From positions 1,304,501 to 1,368,500 of the forward strand of contig NZ_CP133548.1 of NCBI RefSeq assembly GCF_031198435.1: a DNA stretch of 64,000 bases, in the 5' to 3' direction. The DNA comes from Pleionea litopenaei. GTDB taxonomy: Bacteria > Pseudomonadota > Gammaproteobacteria > Enterobacterales > Kangiellaceae. The translations under genes were made by a program, and so were the position numbers. This document shows positions 48,650 through 57,592 of this stretch, one piece after another; position 1 is the first letter of the stretch, and each line of letters starts with the position of its first letter. The notes beneath the pieces are model-generated. The model ran no database searches. It had not been told where the DNA came from and was given only the letters and a program-made list of their open reading frames with translations.

Positions 48650-48659
48650 AAGCTCATTT

Positions 48660-49718
48660 TTAAGGCCACATTCCCGGAGCATCTAAGCCAAAGTGCATTG
48701 GCTTACCAGTCATCAGATTGAAACTTTGTATCGCCTGACCCGCGCCACCTTTGATTAAATTATCAATCGCTGAAGTACAACACAAGGTTTTTACTCCGGT
48801 TACTTCATCAATTCGAACGGTAATGCCAATTTCGACACGAGCGGTTCCTGACACCGCCACCACTTCAGGAGATACACCAATTGGCATCACCGTGACCAGC
48901 TTGTGATCAGCGTAATAATCTTGATAAATTTTCTGAATGGACTCAGCGTCATGTCCTTCAGGAAGATCCATTTGAGAAACGGCCAAAATCCCTCGTACTA
49001 ACGGAGCAGAAACAGGAACAAAATCTAAAGCAATTCCTTCTCCTCCTGCAGAGTTTAGGGTTTGAATAATTTCAGAACGATGTTGATGATGCAGTGTTTT
49101 GTAGGTTTTTAAATTGTTAACACGAATAGCATGATGTGTTCCCGCTTGAGGCTTAACTCCAGAACCTGAAGAGCCAGTCATCGAAACATTTCGAACATTC
49201 ACATTCTTTAACAAGCCTGCATTTGCCAGCGGTAATAAACCCATTGCAATTCCTGTTGCAAAACACCCAGGACTTGCAACATGTTGTGCTGATTGAATTT
49301 TCTTTTCATTCAGCTCAGGCATTCCATAGACAAAGGTGCCTAAGCGATCAGGGCATGGATGTTCAGGAGCGTAATCTCTCAAATAATCGTCTAGATTCTC
49401 CAATCGAAAATCACCCGAAAGATCAATTATTTTAACATCTTCATCAAACAACTCCATGGCCACTTTTGCAGTGATAATATGAGGCATTGCCAAGAAAACA
49501 ATATCGGCACCTTTCGCACATTCTTTTGGAGAAATATCTTGAAGAACCAAGTCGTCAAACCCAACCAATGCACGATGAACTTTACTAATTGAGTCACCCA
49601 CATAGTCTTTACTAGAAATTCTCAAAACCTCAACATCATCACGAACTAACAGATGTCTTAAAATTTCCGCAGAACCGTAACCGGCACCGCCGATTATTGA
49701 AACCTTAACTTTACTCAT
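48660..49718 (-). CDS. argC: N-acetyl-gamma-glutamyl-phosphate reductase
   Basis: 352 residues. NADPH-dependent third step of arginine synthesis. Nucleotide-binding GGAGYGSAEILR near 10-21, the catalytic Cys152 in ASPGCFATG and HHQHRSEI are conserved. ATG preceded by GAGGAG. Lies 54 bp downstream of astE. Confidence 0.93.
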   Translation of the reverse strand: MSKVKVSIIGGAGYGSAEILRHLLVRDDVEVLRISSKDYVGDSISKVHRALVGFDDLVLQDISPKECAKGADIVFLAMPHIITAKVAMELFDEDVKIIDLSGDFRLENLDDYLRDYAPEHPCPDRLGTFVYGMPELNEKKIQSAQHVASPGCFATGIAMGLLPLANAGLLKNVNVRNVSMTGSSGSGVKPQAGTHHAIRVNNLKTYKTLHHQHRSEIIQTLNSAGGEGIALDFVPVSAPLVRGILAVSQMDLPEGHDAESIQKIYQDYYADHKLVTVMPIGVSPEVVAVSGTARVEIGITVRIDEVTGVKTLCCTSAIDNLIKGGAGQAIQSFNLMTGKPMHFGLDAPGMWP

Positions 49719-49730
49719 TTTAACTCCTCA

Positions 49731-49746
49731 ACAGAGTAAACTCTGT
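49731..49746 (-). other. Hairpin in front of the argC ribosome-binding site
   Basis: ACAGAG / CTCTGT with a 4-base loop, immediately upstream of the GAGGAG of argC on the minus strand. The arms share the CAGAGT/ACTCTG core with the argC-argB hairpin. Confidence 0.5.
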
Positions 49747-49772
49747 CTGCTGTATCACTAAAAAATAAACTA

Positions 49773-50795
49773 TCAAATATCCGTCTTTTCTACGATCAAA
49801 CCTGCTCGTTGCCCAATCGGAATTTTCGCGTTAGGGAACACAATTGCTTCGCCATCTTGCTCTACAATATAGCTGTGCTCACCGTCATTGCTTAACTGAA
49901 AACCTCGTTTAAAATCGCTGAAATTCTCTAAGTCGTCAGCTATATTCAAACTGAATTCTTCGCTGTGCTTAACCAGTTCTTGCTTTACTGCAAACAAGTT
50001 AAAGTCACTATTATCGAATGGCTTCGAATTGACGGCTTCATCTGAAATCAGTTTTGCTAAATTGTCTTCAATTAAAGCGAAGTCTTCTGGATTATTCTCT
50101 CCAAATGGTTTCACTTTACCAAGTTCGACCGTAAAGGCATGCGCATTAAACCTATGACTTGAAAAATAGGAAAAGGTGCCTGATGGTTGATGCCCTAAAA
50201 GCACCGTATTAATGCCACTGGCCAAAAAGAATTCCAATTGAGGCTTACTCCAATCACGCCCATCAGGAAACGGATAAACCGCAAACTTACTGTACTTGGA
50301 GCCTCTTATCGCGGTGTGCAAATCATAATGACGTCGTTCTGTTGCAGTTCCTGCGACAAAAAAATCACTCACCATATTTTCAAGTTGCGCCGCTCGAATT
50401 GCTTCATGATGGTTTTTACCAACATGATGACCATTAAACAACCGGTTCATATTTTCAATATCAAATCGCTGCGATAAATTCATCGCTACAGGGTTACCAA
50501 TGATCAGTAACACGCGATTCCTAACGACCAGATCTTGAGTTAAAATTTTAGCGACCAGTCTGTCGACAATCTCGATAGGCGCGGTTTCGTTACCATGAAC
50601 CCCTGACGAAATCACGAGATCACATACTCCGCTAGTATCGAATGGTTCAACAAGTAAAATGCCCGAAGCTAACAGTGAAACTTTGGTATTATCATTCACT
50701 TTCCACGAAACCACATCAATAGCTTTATTTTCTAACGTTTTCGTCAGTTCTAAAAAGCCTTGTTGAAGCAGAATATTTTTCCAATCTGGTTGCAT
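49773..50795 (-). CDS. astE: Succinylglutamate desuccinylase
   Basis: 340 residues, zinc AstE/aspartoacylase family. Last step of arginine catabolism, releasing glutamate and succinate. Zinc site: SSGVHGNETAPIE (His, Glu near 66-70) and DLHTAIRGSKY with His (~158). C-terminal beta domain has IVEQDGEAIVFPN. It starts the astE-argC-argB transcript, mixing a catabolic gene with two biosynthetic ones. A TATAAT -10 lies 50 bp upstream. Confidence 0.92.
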   Translation of the reverse strand: MQPDWKNILLQQGFLELTKTLENKAIDVVSWKVNDNTKVSLLASGILLVEPFDTSGVCDLVISSGVHGNETAPIEIVDRLVAKILTQDLVVRNRVLLIIGNPVAMNLSQRFDIENMNRLFNGHHVGKNHHEAIRAAQLENMVSDFFVAGTATERRHYDLHTAIRGSKYSKFAVYPFPDGRDWSKPQLEFFLASGINTVLLGHQPSGTFSYFSSHRFNAHAFTVELGKVKPFGENNPEDFALIEDNLAKLISDEAVNSKPFDNSDFNLFAVKQELVKHSEEFSLNIADDLENFSDFKRGFQLSNDGEHSYIVEQDGEAIVFPNAKIPIGQRAGLIVEKTDI

Positions 50796-50844
50796 AATTA
50801 TTCTCTAGAGCCTTAACAATCAGTTAATTAGCGAATCGACCTTT

Positions 50845-50850
50845 ATTATA
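50845..50850 (-). promoter_or_regulatory. -10 element of the astE-argC-argB transcript
   Basis: TATAAT on the minus strand (TTAGTATAATAAAG), 50 bp before the astE start. The -35 region is weak (TTTTAA at 16 bp). Confidence 0.45.
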
Positions 50851-51000
50851 CTAATTCTCGTAGCCTTTAAAACACCAACCACCATTTATTATTCTATACT
50901 TCGCTACTTTCAACGATAAACAGTTACAAAAACTTCAAGTTATCAAGATAAAACGACTAAAAGCTATATTTACTTTTGTTTTACTACTTTAAATGCTAGT

Positions 51001-51043
51001 CTCTGTGACCGCAGAGCCTGCAAACAGGCTTTATTTATTCTTT
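51001..51043 (+). other. Two consecutive hairpins with T-rich tail between astE and astB
   Basis: CTCTG-TGACCG-CAGAG (51001-51016) overlaps by two bases a second stem AGCCTG-CAAA-CAGGCT (51015-51030), which is followed by TTATTTATTCTTT. This looks like an intrinsic terminator on the plus strand, with no gene before it. In the 398-bp spacer (50796-51193) it could end a small RNA or be a leader attenuator of astB. Confidence 0.45.
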
Positions 51044-51068
51044 CAACCTGCTTTTCTTACACTATACT

Positions 51069-51094
51069 CGAATAAATTTTTTCATATTTATTCG
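51069..51094. promoter_or_regulatory. Inverted repeat upstream of astB, possible ArgR-type site
   Basis: Perfect arms CGAATAAAT (51069-51077) and ATTTATTCG (51086-51094), 8-bp spacer. The right half, read as an 18-mer from 51079, fits the ARG-box pattern at 15 of 18 positions. A TATACT -10-like hexamer (51063-51068) abuts it, about 125 bp before astB. Confidence 0.4.
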
Positions 51095-51193
51095 CTCGAT
51101 TTAGCAAGCAAATTTGCCCGCTAACGATGTGAGATTTGCAGTAAACTATAGCTAACCCTATCAATTAAAGACCAGTTTTTGAGGATGAGAATT

Positions 51194-52534
51194 ATGAAAG
51201 CGTTTGAAGTGAATTTTGATGGCTTGGTCGGTCCAACTCATAATTACGCCGGCTTGTCAGTCGGCAACGTAGCTTCACTCTCGAACGCGGCTCAAGCATC
51301 TAATCCTAAAGAAGGTGCCAAACAAGGCCTTCAAAAAATGAAAGCCCTGCATGACTTGGGCCTCAAGCAAGCACTGCTGCCACCGCTTGAAAGACCCGAT
51401 GTGAATACACTTCGATTGCTCGGTTTCAGCGGCAGTGATGAACAGGTTTTAACGAAAGCCTATCAACAAGCACGTCAGGTATTTGTTGCTACTTGCTCTG
51501 CTTCAAGCATGTGGACCGCAAACGCGTGTACTGTATCACCCAGCGCAGATACGCTTGATAAACGCGTACACTTTACCGCCGCTAATTTGTCCAATAAATT
51601 TCATCGATCGATTGAAGCCCCGACTACCTCTCGAATCTTACAAAGTATTTTCAGTAACCAAGATTACTTCGCTCACCATCAGCCTCTTCCACAGGGCGAT
51701 CACTTTGGTGATGAAGGTGCAGCTAATCACACGCGCTTTTGTACCAGCTACGGAGAACAAGGCGTAGAATTTTTCGTCTTTGGTAAATACGCGTTCGACG
51801 CATCTCAACCGGCACCGAAAACTTTCCCTGCACGCCAAACTTACGAAGCATCTCAAGCGATTGCGCGCTTACATCAATTAAGAGATGAAAAAACCGTCTT
51901 CGCACAACAAAACCCGGCGGTCATTGATCAAGGCGTTTTCCACAACGACGTTATTGCCGTCGGAAATCAAAACGTCCTGTTTTATCATCAGCAAGCATTT
52001 TTAAATACCGACCAGGTAATTTCGCAACTCAAGCAAGCCTTTGGCGAATCTCCTTTTCACTTTGTCGAAGTCCCTACAGCAGAGGTCTCCGTCGAAAGTG
52101 CCGTAAAAAGCTACTTATTTAATAGCCAGCTTGTCACCCTCGAAAATGGCGACATGGCAATTATTGCTCCGGGAGAATGCCACGAAAACCCAGAGGTTAA
52201 AAACTACTTAGACGCATTGGTTGCATCAGACACTCCGATAAAAGAAGTGAAAATATTTGACGTTAAACAAAGCATGAAAAATGGCGGAGGTCCAGCATGC
52301 TTGCGCCAACGAGTGGTTCTTAATGAACAAGAACTGGTGCATTGCAATCAGCATGTATTCATGAGTGACGAACTCTTCGCGCGGCTCAATCAGTGGGTAG
52401 ATAAACACTATCGAGACAGTTTAACTGAAGCTGATTTATGTGATCCTCAATTACTGGTTGAGTCACGACAAGCACTCGATGAGTTGACTCAAATCTTGCA
52501 AATAGGTTCGGTGTACCCCTTTCAAATTGCTTAG
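51194..52534 (+). CDS. astB: N-succinylarginine dihydrolase
   Basis: 446 residues. Second step of arginine catabolism (succinylarginine to succinylornithine, ammonia and CO2). Start at 51194 by alignment to E. coli AstB ([11 protein letters not shown] / [13 protein letters not shown]) and GAGG 9 bases upstream; a TTG at 51179 is excluded. Catalytic blocks: [27 protein letters not shown] equivalent ([11 protein letters not shown]), [29 protein letters not shown] with the catalytic Cys. Monocistronic by spacing. Confidence 0.95.
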   Translation: MKAFEVNFDGLVGPTHNYAGLSVGNVASLSNAAQASNPKEGAKQGLQKMKALHDLGLKQALLPPLERPDVNTLRLLGFSGSDEQVLTKAYQQARQVFVATCSASSMWTANACTVSPSADTLDKRVHFTAANLSNKFHRSIEAPTTSRILQSIFSNQDYFAHHQPLPQGDHFGDEGAANHTRFCTSYGEQGVEFFVFGKYAFDASQPAPKTFPARQTYEASQAIARLHQLRDEKTVFAQQNPAVIDQGVFHNDVIAVGNQNVLFYHQQAFLNTDQVISQLKQAFGESPFHFVEVPTAEVSVESAVKSYLFNSQLVTLENGDMAIIAPGECHENPEVKNYLDALVASDTPIKEVKIFDVKQSMKNGGGPACLRQRVVLNEQELVHCNQHVFMSDELFARLNQWVDKHYRDSLTEADLCDPQLLVESRQALDELTQILQIGSVYPFQIA

Positions 52535-52565
52535 CACGGCGATAACCAAGCATGGGCTTGCCACT

Positions 52566-52578
52566 CCCGCGTGGCGGG
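52566..52578 (+). terminator. Short GC hairpin after astB
   Basis: CCCGC-GTG-GCGGG, 32 bp past the astB stop, followed by CTCTTCTG. A competing stem GCCAC/GTGGC overlaps. Weak terminator candidate. Confidence 0.4.
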
Positions 52579-52591
52579 CTCTTCTGATAAA

Positions 52592-52651
52592 CTAACACAT
52601 TCACAACAGTCGAATTCACGGCTGACGCATTAACAACTGACGCATTAACAA
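52592..52651 (+). repeat. Four degenerate 15-bp tandem repeats between astB and the SEC-C gene
   Basis: Units at 52592, 52607, 52622 and 52637. The last two are identical (CTGACGCATTAACAA); the first matches them at 12 of 15 and the second at about 9 of 15. They end 17 bp before the next start codon. Confidence 0.75.
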
Positions 52652-52667
52652 CTATGGCTTACCGACT

Positions 52668-53327
52668 ATGCAACTAATCACTCCTTTAAATGCGCAAGAA
52701 TTAGATGATCTCGATCAAGCACTGCGTGATCTGCAGGCGATGGACTTATCAACATTCGACGGATTTTGCACTGCGCTGGTAAGCTCTCCAAACTTATTGG
52801 GATCCGAGCAATGGTTGCCGCAGGTGTTCAAAGAACACTCACTCGATGATGCTAAGATTGAGGCCATTGTTCCGTTACTCATTCGCCACTTAAACGGGAT
52901 TGAATCGATTTTATCGCGAGCACCAGAAAAATTTGATCCTTTATTTTTAGAGCGCGATCTACACGACTCTGTCGATGTGATCGTTGAAAATTGGTGTAGA
53001 GGATACACCAAAGGCATTGCTTTGAATGCTGAAGATTGGAATAAAGAGCCTGAGTCACTTCAAGCTTATTTGTATCCCATTTTAATTTTTTCAGGAAAGG
53101 CCGGCGAAAAAGTTCGTCAACAAAGTGACCGAACACAAATTTTGCAATGGAAGTCAGAAATCGCACCTGCAGCACGTAACCTATATTCTCACTGGTATCA
53201 GCAACGAAATAGCTCGGAGCGCTCTAGACAACTACCTTTTACTCGCTCTGAGCCGAAAACTGGCCGCAATGAGCTGTGTCCCTGTGGCAGTGGTCGCAAG
53301 TACAAATTGTGTTGCGGTGCGCATTAG
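52668..53327 (+). CDS. YecA/UPF0149-family protein with SEC-C zinc motif
   Basis: 219 residues. N-terminal ~165 residues form the UPF0149 helical domain ([17 protein letters not shown] ... WCRGYTKGI). The C-terminal SEC-C motif ([19 protein letters not shown]) binds zinc, as at the end of SecA and in many nucleic-acid or ribosome-associated proteins. YecA/UPF0149 proteins have been linked to SecA-like ribosome association in E. coli, but the physiological role here is unknown. Confidence 0.85.
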   Translation: MQLITPLNAQELDDLDQALRDLQAMDLSTFDGFCTALVSSPNLLGSEQWLPQVFKEHSLDDAKIEAIVPLLIRHLNGIESILSRAPEKFDPLFLERDLHDSVDVIVENWCRGYTKGIALNAEDWNKEPESLQAYLYPILIFSGKAGEKVRQQSDRTQILQWKSEIAPAARNLYSHWYQQRNSSERSRQLPFTRSEPKTGRNELCPCGSGRKYKLCCGAH

Positions 53328-53504
53328 TTCGCTATCAAAACGAATACTTTTAGTAAACACAGGGTGAATTAGCCCTCTTTTACCCGTGCAGCAATCCTGA
53401 TAGTCTTAACCACCATAACTCAACCAAAGACGTTACTCAGATAAGCGGCTGAATGACTTAAACCTCAGTCGAGTAAACTAACAATAATAAATTCAGGACA
53501 GATG

Positions 53505-54812
53505 ATGTTTAAACGATTCCAACAGTTGAGCCTCAGCGCTCAAATATTTACCGGTTTGATCGGTGGTGCTGTGTTTGGTTATCTCATGGTTTTGATTGCC
53601 GGGATTTCTCCAGACGTTGCCACCGTGATAGACGGGCGACTTGTACCTACCTTTGACGTATTTAAAACCTTATTCATTAATGCCTTAAAAATGGTTGTTG
53701 TCCCGTTAGTATTGGTCTCTTTAATTTGCGGGACATCATCGTTGTCAGATCCCTCTAAGTTACGCTCCATTGGTGGCAAAAGCATCGCACTTTATTTGTT
53801 GACCACAGCCATTGCGATAACGCTTGCGCTTACACTCGCCTCAATATTTGATCCAGGTGAAGGAGTTGCTTTCGAAAAGGTGCCATTCGATGAAAAAGGC
53901 GCCAGCTCTATTTCAGACGTAATTAGTAACCTCGTCACCTCTAACCCGTTTGATGCTTTGGCCAACGGAAATATGCTGCAAATCATCATCTTTGCCATCA
54001 TTTTCGGCATTGCTATGTCACGAAGTGGCGAGAGCGGAAAGCGCATTGTTGGATTTTTTAATGATTTAAATGAAGTCATTTTAAAGCTGGTAACGATTGT
54101 GATGCACATTGCACCCTACGGTGTATTTTTTATCATGGCGAATGTGGTCTACCAAACTGGCGCTGAGGCCATCATTAAACTGGGTGTCTATTTCGTGCTG
54201 GTTATGATCACCTTAATCATTCACGCTAGCTTGACCTACTCAACGTTACTGGTGGTACTTGCTCAACTCAATCCGCTGACATTGTTTATTAAAATGCGTC
54301 CCGCATTATTGTTTGCCTTTAGTACCGCCTCTTCCGCGGCAACCTTACCGGTCACGATGGAAGTCGCGCGTAAGCGACTCGGTGTTGGCAAAACAACGTC
54401 ATCATTTACATTGCCTCTCGGTGCCACCATCAATATGGACGGAACCGCTGTAATGCAAGGCGTTGCGACGGTCTTTATTGCTCAGATTTACGGTGGTGAC
54501 TTAACACTGGCGCAAATGTTGACGGTTGTATTGATGGCAACGCTGGCATCGATCGGTACCGCTGGTGTACCAAGTGTCGGTCTCGTCATGTTAACCATGG
54601 TTCTGGATCAAGTTGGCTTACCTTCTGAAGCCATTGGCATGTTACTCGGCATTGATCGTTTATTAGATATGATGCGCACTGCAGTAAACATTACTGGCGA
54701 TGCGACCGTCGCTTGTATTGTGAGTAACTCTGAAGGCGACTTAGATCGTTCGGTTTATGAAGATCCTCAGGCGGGCTTTGACTTCGAGGACAATTTACCA
54801 AAAGCGTCATAG
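53505..54812 (+). CDS. Dicarboxylate/amino acid:cation symporter (DAACS family)
   Basis: 435 residues (two adjacent ATGs; the second, at 53505, is better spaced from AGGA). About eight membrane helices plus two re-entrant hairpins. The serine-rich HP1 loop FSTASSAATLPVT, NMDGTA in TM7, and GIDRLLDMMRTAVNITGD in HP2/TM8 are the substrate/sodium-binding motifs of GltP/DctA-type carriers. Would import glutamate, aspartate or C4-dicarboxylates with Na+ or H+. The DMMRT form suits acidic amino acids; substrate not provable. Confidence 0.93.
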   Translation: MFKRFQQLSLSAQIFTGLIGGAVFGYLMVLIAGISPDVATVIDGRLVPTFDVFKTLFINALKMVVVPLVLVSLICGTSSLSDPSKLRSIGGKSIALYLLTTAIAITLALTLASIFDPGEGVAFEKVPFDEKGASSISDVISNLVTSNPFDALANGNMLQIIIFAIIFGIAMSRSGESGKRIVGFFNDLNEVILKLVTIVMHIAPYGVFFIMANVVYQTGAEAIIKLGVYFVLVMITLIIHASLTYSTLLVVLAQLNPLTLFIKMRPALLFAFSTASSAATLPVTMEVARKRLGVGKTTSSFTLPLGATINMDGTAVMQGVATVFIAQIYGGDLTLAQMLTVVLMATLASIGTAGVPSVGLVMLTMVLDQVGLPSEAIGMLLGIDRLLDMMRTAVNITGDATVACIVSNSEGDLDRSVYEDPQAGFDFEDNLPKAS

Positions 54813-54831
54813 ATTCTGAAATATTTCCGAT

Positions 54832-54864
54832 GCCTCAATCTATTTAATCGCAGTAGATTGAGGC
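54832..54864. terminator. Hairpin between the symporter and the S9 peptidase genes
   Basis: Perfect 11-bp arms GCCTCAATCTA (54832-54842) and TAGATTGAGGC (54854-54864), with further outer pairing AGATTC (54811-54816) / GAATCT (54865-54870). A second hairpin GAAGAG/CTCTTC follows at 54902-54918. Both lie between convergent genes; T-runs are weak. Confidence 0.65.
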
Positions 54865-54942
54865 GAATCTGAGTATTCTCGGGCTTGAAATAGCTCCTAT
54901 CGAAGAGTAGCGCTCTTCTTAATCGACAATCCTATTAATTGA

Positions 54943-56892
54943 CTAGAAACCGGAAATTTTAATTTCTGGCAATACCTCTTTGCTGTTAATTCCTAATACT
55001 TTACGATAGAAATACAGCTCGGCTTGTAACGCAGAAATAATGGTTTCTCTCTGACGGAATCCATGTCCTTCACCGGCAAACTCTATGTACGCGTGAGGAA
55101 TGTCTTTCTCGGCAAGTGCAGCAACCATCGCTTCTGATTGAGAAGGAGGAACCACCTTATCGTCGCTCCCTTGCAAAACCAACAGAGGACAAGAAAGGTG
55201 TTGTGCATGATGAATGGGAGAACGCTGTTGATAAAGCTCTCTACTTTCTGGATAAGGGCCAACCAGCGAGTCTAAATAGCGCGCTTCAAATTTATGCGTA
55301 TCACCGGCTAGCGCTTCAAGATCCGCGACGCCGTAACGCGACATGCCAGCTGCAAAGTCATCAGTAAAGGTCAAAGCACACAAGGTTGTAAGCCCTCCCG
55401 CTGATCCTCCACGAATTAATAGTCGATCGCCGTCAACCAACTCATCTTCCACTAAATATCGCGCGGCATAAACACAATCATTGACATCACTGACTCCCCA
55501 CTGCCCTCTCAATGCATCTCGATAAGCACGGCCAAACCCTGTACTCCCAGTATAATTGACATCAACAACAGCAAACCCACGACTGGTCCAATATTGAATC
55601 GCCCAATCTAATGTGGTTGTCGTTGCGCCAGTAGGTCCACCATGAGACATAACAATCAATGGAGGTTTCTCGTCGTTTTCCCCTTGATAATTAGGGTTCA
55701 TAGGCTCATAAAAGTAAGCATGAGCCGCGGCCCCCGTTGCAGAGGTAAAGGTGACAGGCTTAGCCAATGATATCCAATCGTTAGCAACCGGAAGCGCTCC
55801 ATCGCTGCTGACCGATTCATATTTACCAGACGCAATGTCGAAACAATAAACCGCGGTTGACTGCACTGGAGAGCCCGCGATGAAATACAGGCATTCATTC
55901 CCCGAGGGATCATGCCCAAAGTGTAATTGCCCTGGGTAATCTCGGAAGGGTAATTCAAGCAGGGTGACCTTTCCAGTCTCAACATCGATTTCGGCCAGTT
56001 GCTGTTGACCTTCTTCGAAAAAGACTAAATACACTCGCTGATCAGGCGTTAGGCAGTAGGTCGAATAGCCAAAGTTCCACATAGGTAGCGCACAATCATT
56101 GTCGGTTGGCATTAAAGCATTTAAAACACCATCCCGAAAGGCATACAAATTCCACCATCCAGAGCGGTCAGAAATAAAATGAAGACAGCCATCCTGACTC
56201 CACTGAGGTTGCACAACTGACTCTTCAGAGCCCCCACAGACCTGATGTTGAGCACTCAGTGAACCATCAGTTGAGACATCGGCAACCCAAAGCTCAGTTC
56301 CATCCCACGGCATTTGTGGATGAAACCACTGAACCCAAGCAAGTCTCTTTCCATCGGGAGAAATTCGTGGGGCAGCATAAAAATCAGCGCCTTCTGCGAT
56401 AACCGAGAGCTGTTGATTTGCGAAATTAAATACGACGAGTTCGTTGTACACTTGGCCATCTTGATGGCGCTCTCTGACCGCAAAAAGCAGCGTCTCACAG
56501 GGAGAGATTGAAAAATCAGCGTATCGGTTTTCTTGGCCTTCTGCAGCGGTATCTGTTAATGCTTGTAACTCGCCCTCAAAAGAACAGCAGTAGAGCGCTT
56601 GGCTCTCTCTTTGCGTTAGGATCAAACCACGCTGACAAACTAAAAAGTCCCCTCCGCCATATTCATGGGCTTTAGAACCAACATTGAATGCACTTGGAGA
56701 AACAACGTTTGACTGTGTTCCGTCGAAACACACGATAACGCCTTGCCCTTTCAGTTCTGGGCGTGATTCTAACCAGTATGCTTTGCCATCAAAGACTTGC
56801 ATATGCCCCAGTCGCGTTCCTTTTTCTGCAACCAGCTCTGCGCTGACTTCAGATAACCAACTGCCAAAAGGTGCTGTTTGCTTATTTTTCAT
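54943..56892 (-). CDS. S9-family prolyl oligopeptidase-like serine peptidase
   Basis: 649 residues. N-terminal ~1-380 is a seven-bladed beta-propeller (WD/PD40-like repeats such as ISPDGKRLAWVQW). The C-terminal alpha/beta hydrolase has the nucleophile in RGGSAGGLT (~495), the acid in LQGSDDKVVPPSQSE and the histidine in GEGHGFRQ. It resembles acylaminoacyl-peptidase/dipeptidyl-peptidase types. No signal peptide is visible, so cytoplasmic peptide turnover is most likely. The tpm gene lies 22 bp upstream on the same strand. Confidence 0.9.
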   Translation of the reverse strand: MKNKQTAPFGSWLSEVSAELVAEKGTRLGHMQVFDGKAYWLESRPELKGQGVIVCFDGTQSNVVSPSAFNVGSKAHEYGGGDFLVCQRGLILTQRESQALYCCSFEGELQALTDTAAEGQENRYADFSISPCETLLFAVRERHQDGQVYNELVVFNFANQQLSVIAEGADFYAAPRISPDGKRLAWVQWFHPQMPWDGTELWVADVSTDGSLSAQHQVCGGSEESVVQPQWSQDGCLHFISDRSGWWNLYAFRDGVLNALMPTDNDCALPMWNFGYSTYCLTPDQRVYLVFFEEGQQQLAEIDVETGKVTLLELPFRDYPGQLHFGHDPSGNECLYFIAGSPVQSTAVYCFDIASGKYESVSSDGALPVANDWISLAKPVTFTSATGAAAHAYFYEPMNPNYQGENDEKPPLIVMSHGGPTGATTTTLDWAIQYWTSRGFAVVDVNYTGSTGFGRAYRDALRGQWGVSDVNDCVYAARYLVEDELVDGDRLLIRGGSAGGLTTLCALTFTDDFAAGMSRYGVADLEALAGDTHKFEARYLDSLVGPYPESRELYQQRSPIHHAQHLSCPLLVLQGSDDKVVPPSQSEAMVAALAEKDIPHAYIEFAGEGHGFRQRETIISALQAELYFYRKVLGINSKEVLPEIKISGF

Positions 56893-56914
56893 AGATGACT
56901 CAGTTTCTGGATAG

Positions 56915-57562
56915 TTAATATTGAATGAAGTAGGTTCCTTGAAAAAGATCCGTCAACCCTTGTTCGCGAAAGCTAGGCTCTTGATCAATGATAGAAGTAT
57001 AACGTAATTGTTTAATTTCTCGCGCATTTTGATATAGATGTCGAACCTCTTGCTCGGAAACCGCAAAGGGCGGACCCGACATTTCGTCTTGATGGTAATC
57101 AAGAGTGATCAGTAACACTCGAAAATCAGGCGGCATAATTTTTTCTAAGTGTTCAACGTAAGACTCTCGCATTGGTTTAGGAAGCGCAATCAGTGCCGCT
57201 CGGTCATAGACCTGCCGAGTCTGTTCAAGAGCCGGACTAGAAAGATGAAAGTAATCGCCTTGAAAAATTTCGTAGTCGCCGCCGCGCCAAGCCATCAGAT
57301 CATTCGCAGGTTCTTTTTCGGTCGCTAAATCACGTTCTTTGAAAAAACTGACGACCGCCGTTTCCGATAACTCTACCCCGAGTACTTTATGTCCCTGCTC
57401 AGCCAGAAACACCATATCGAGAGACTTACCGCATAAGGGAACGAATACGGGTCCTGAATCAAAACACTCGTCTTTATAGCGCTGTAGTAATGGATGCGGC
57501 GCACTCAAATGAAAGCCTATTTGTTGTTGCTGCCATTTATTTAACCAAAACTCATGCTCCAT
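56915..57562 (-). CDS. tpm: Thiopurine S-methyltransferase
   Basis: 215 residues. SAM-dependent methyltransferase of the bacterial TPMT family, which methylates thiopurines and, in pseudomonads, selenium/tellurium oxyanions. Opening MEHEFWLNKWQQQQIGFHL, SAM-binding VFVPLCGKSLDMVFLAEQGHKVLGVELSE, and YDRAALIALPKPMRESYVEHL are diagnostic. Probably co-transcribed with the S9 peptidase. Confidence 0.94.
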   Translation of the reverse strand: MEHEFWLNKWQQQQIGFHLSAPHPLLQRYKDECFDSGPVFVPLCGKSLDMVFLAEQGHKVLGVELSETAVVSFFKERDLATEKEPANDLMAWRGGDYEIFQGDYFHLSSPALEQTRQVYDRAALIALPKPMRESYVEHLEKIMPPDFRVLLITLDYHQDEMSGPPFAVSEQEVRHLYQNAREIKQLRYTSIIDQEPSFREQGLTDLFQGTYFIQY

Positions 57563-57592
57563 TATTTCTCCTACAAACCGCGAATATACCGG

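Noticed and set aside
53328-53501. Terminator after the SEC-C gene (AGGG/CCCT with CTTTT)
   Set aside because: Only four base pairs in the stem; could be chance.
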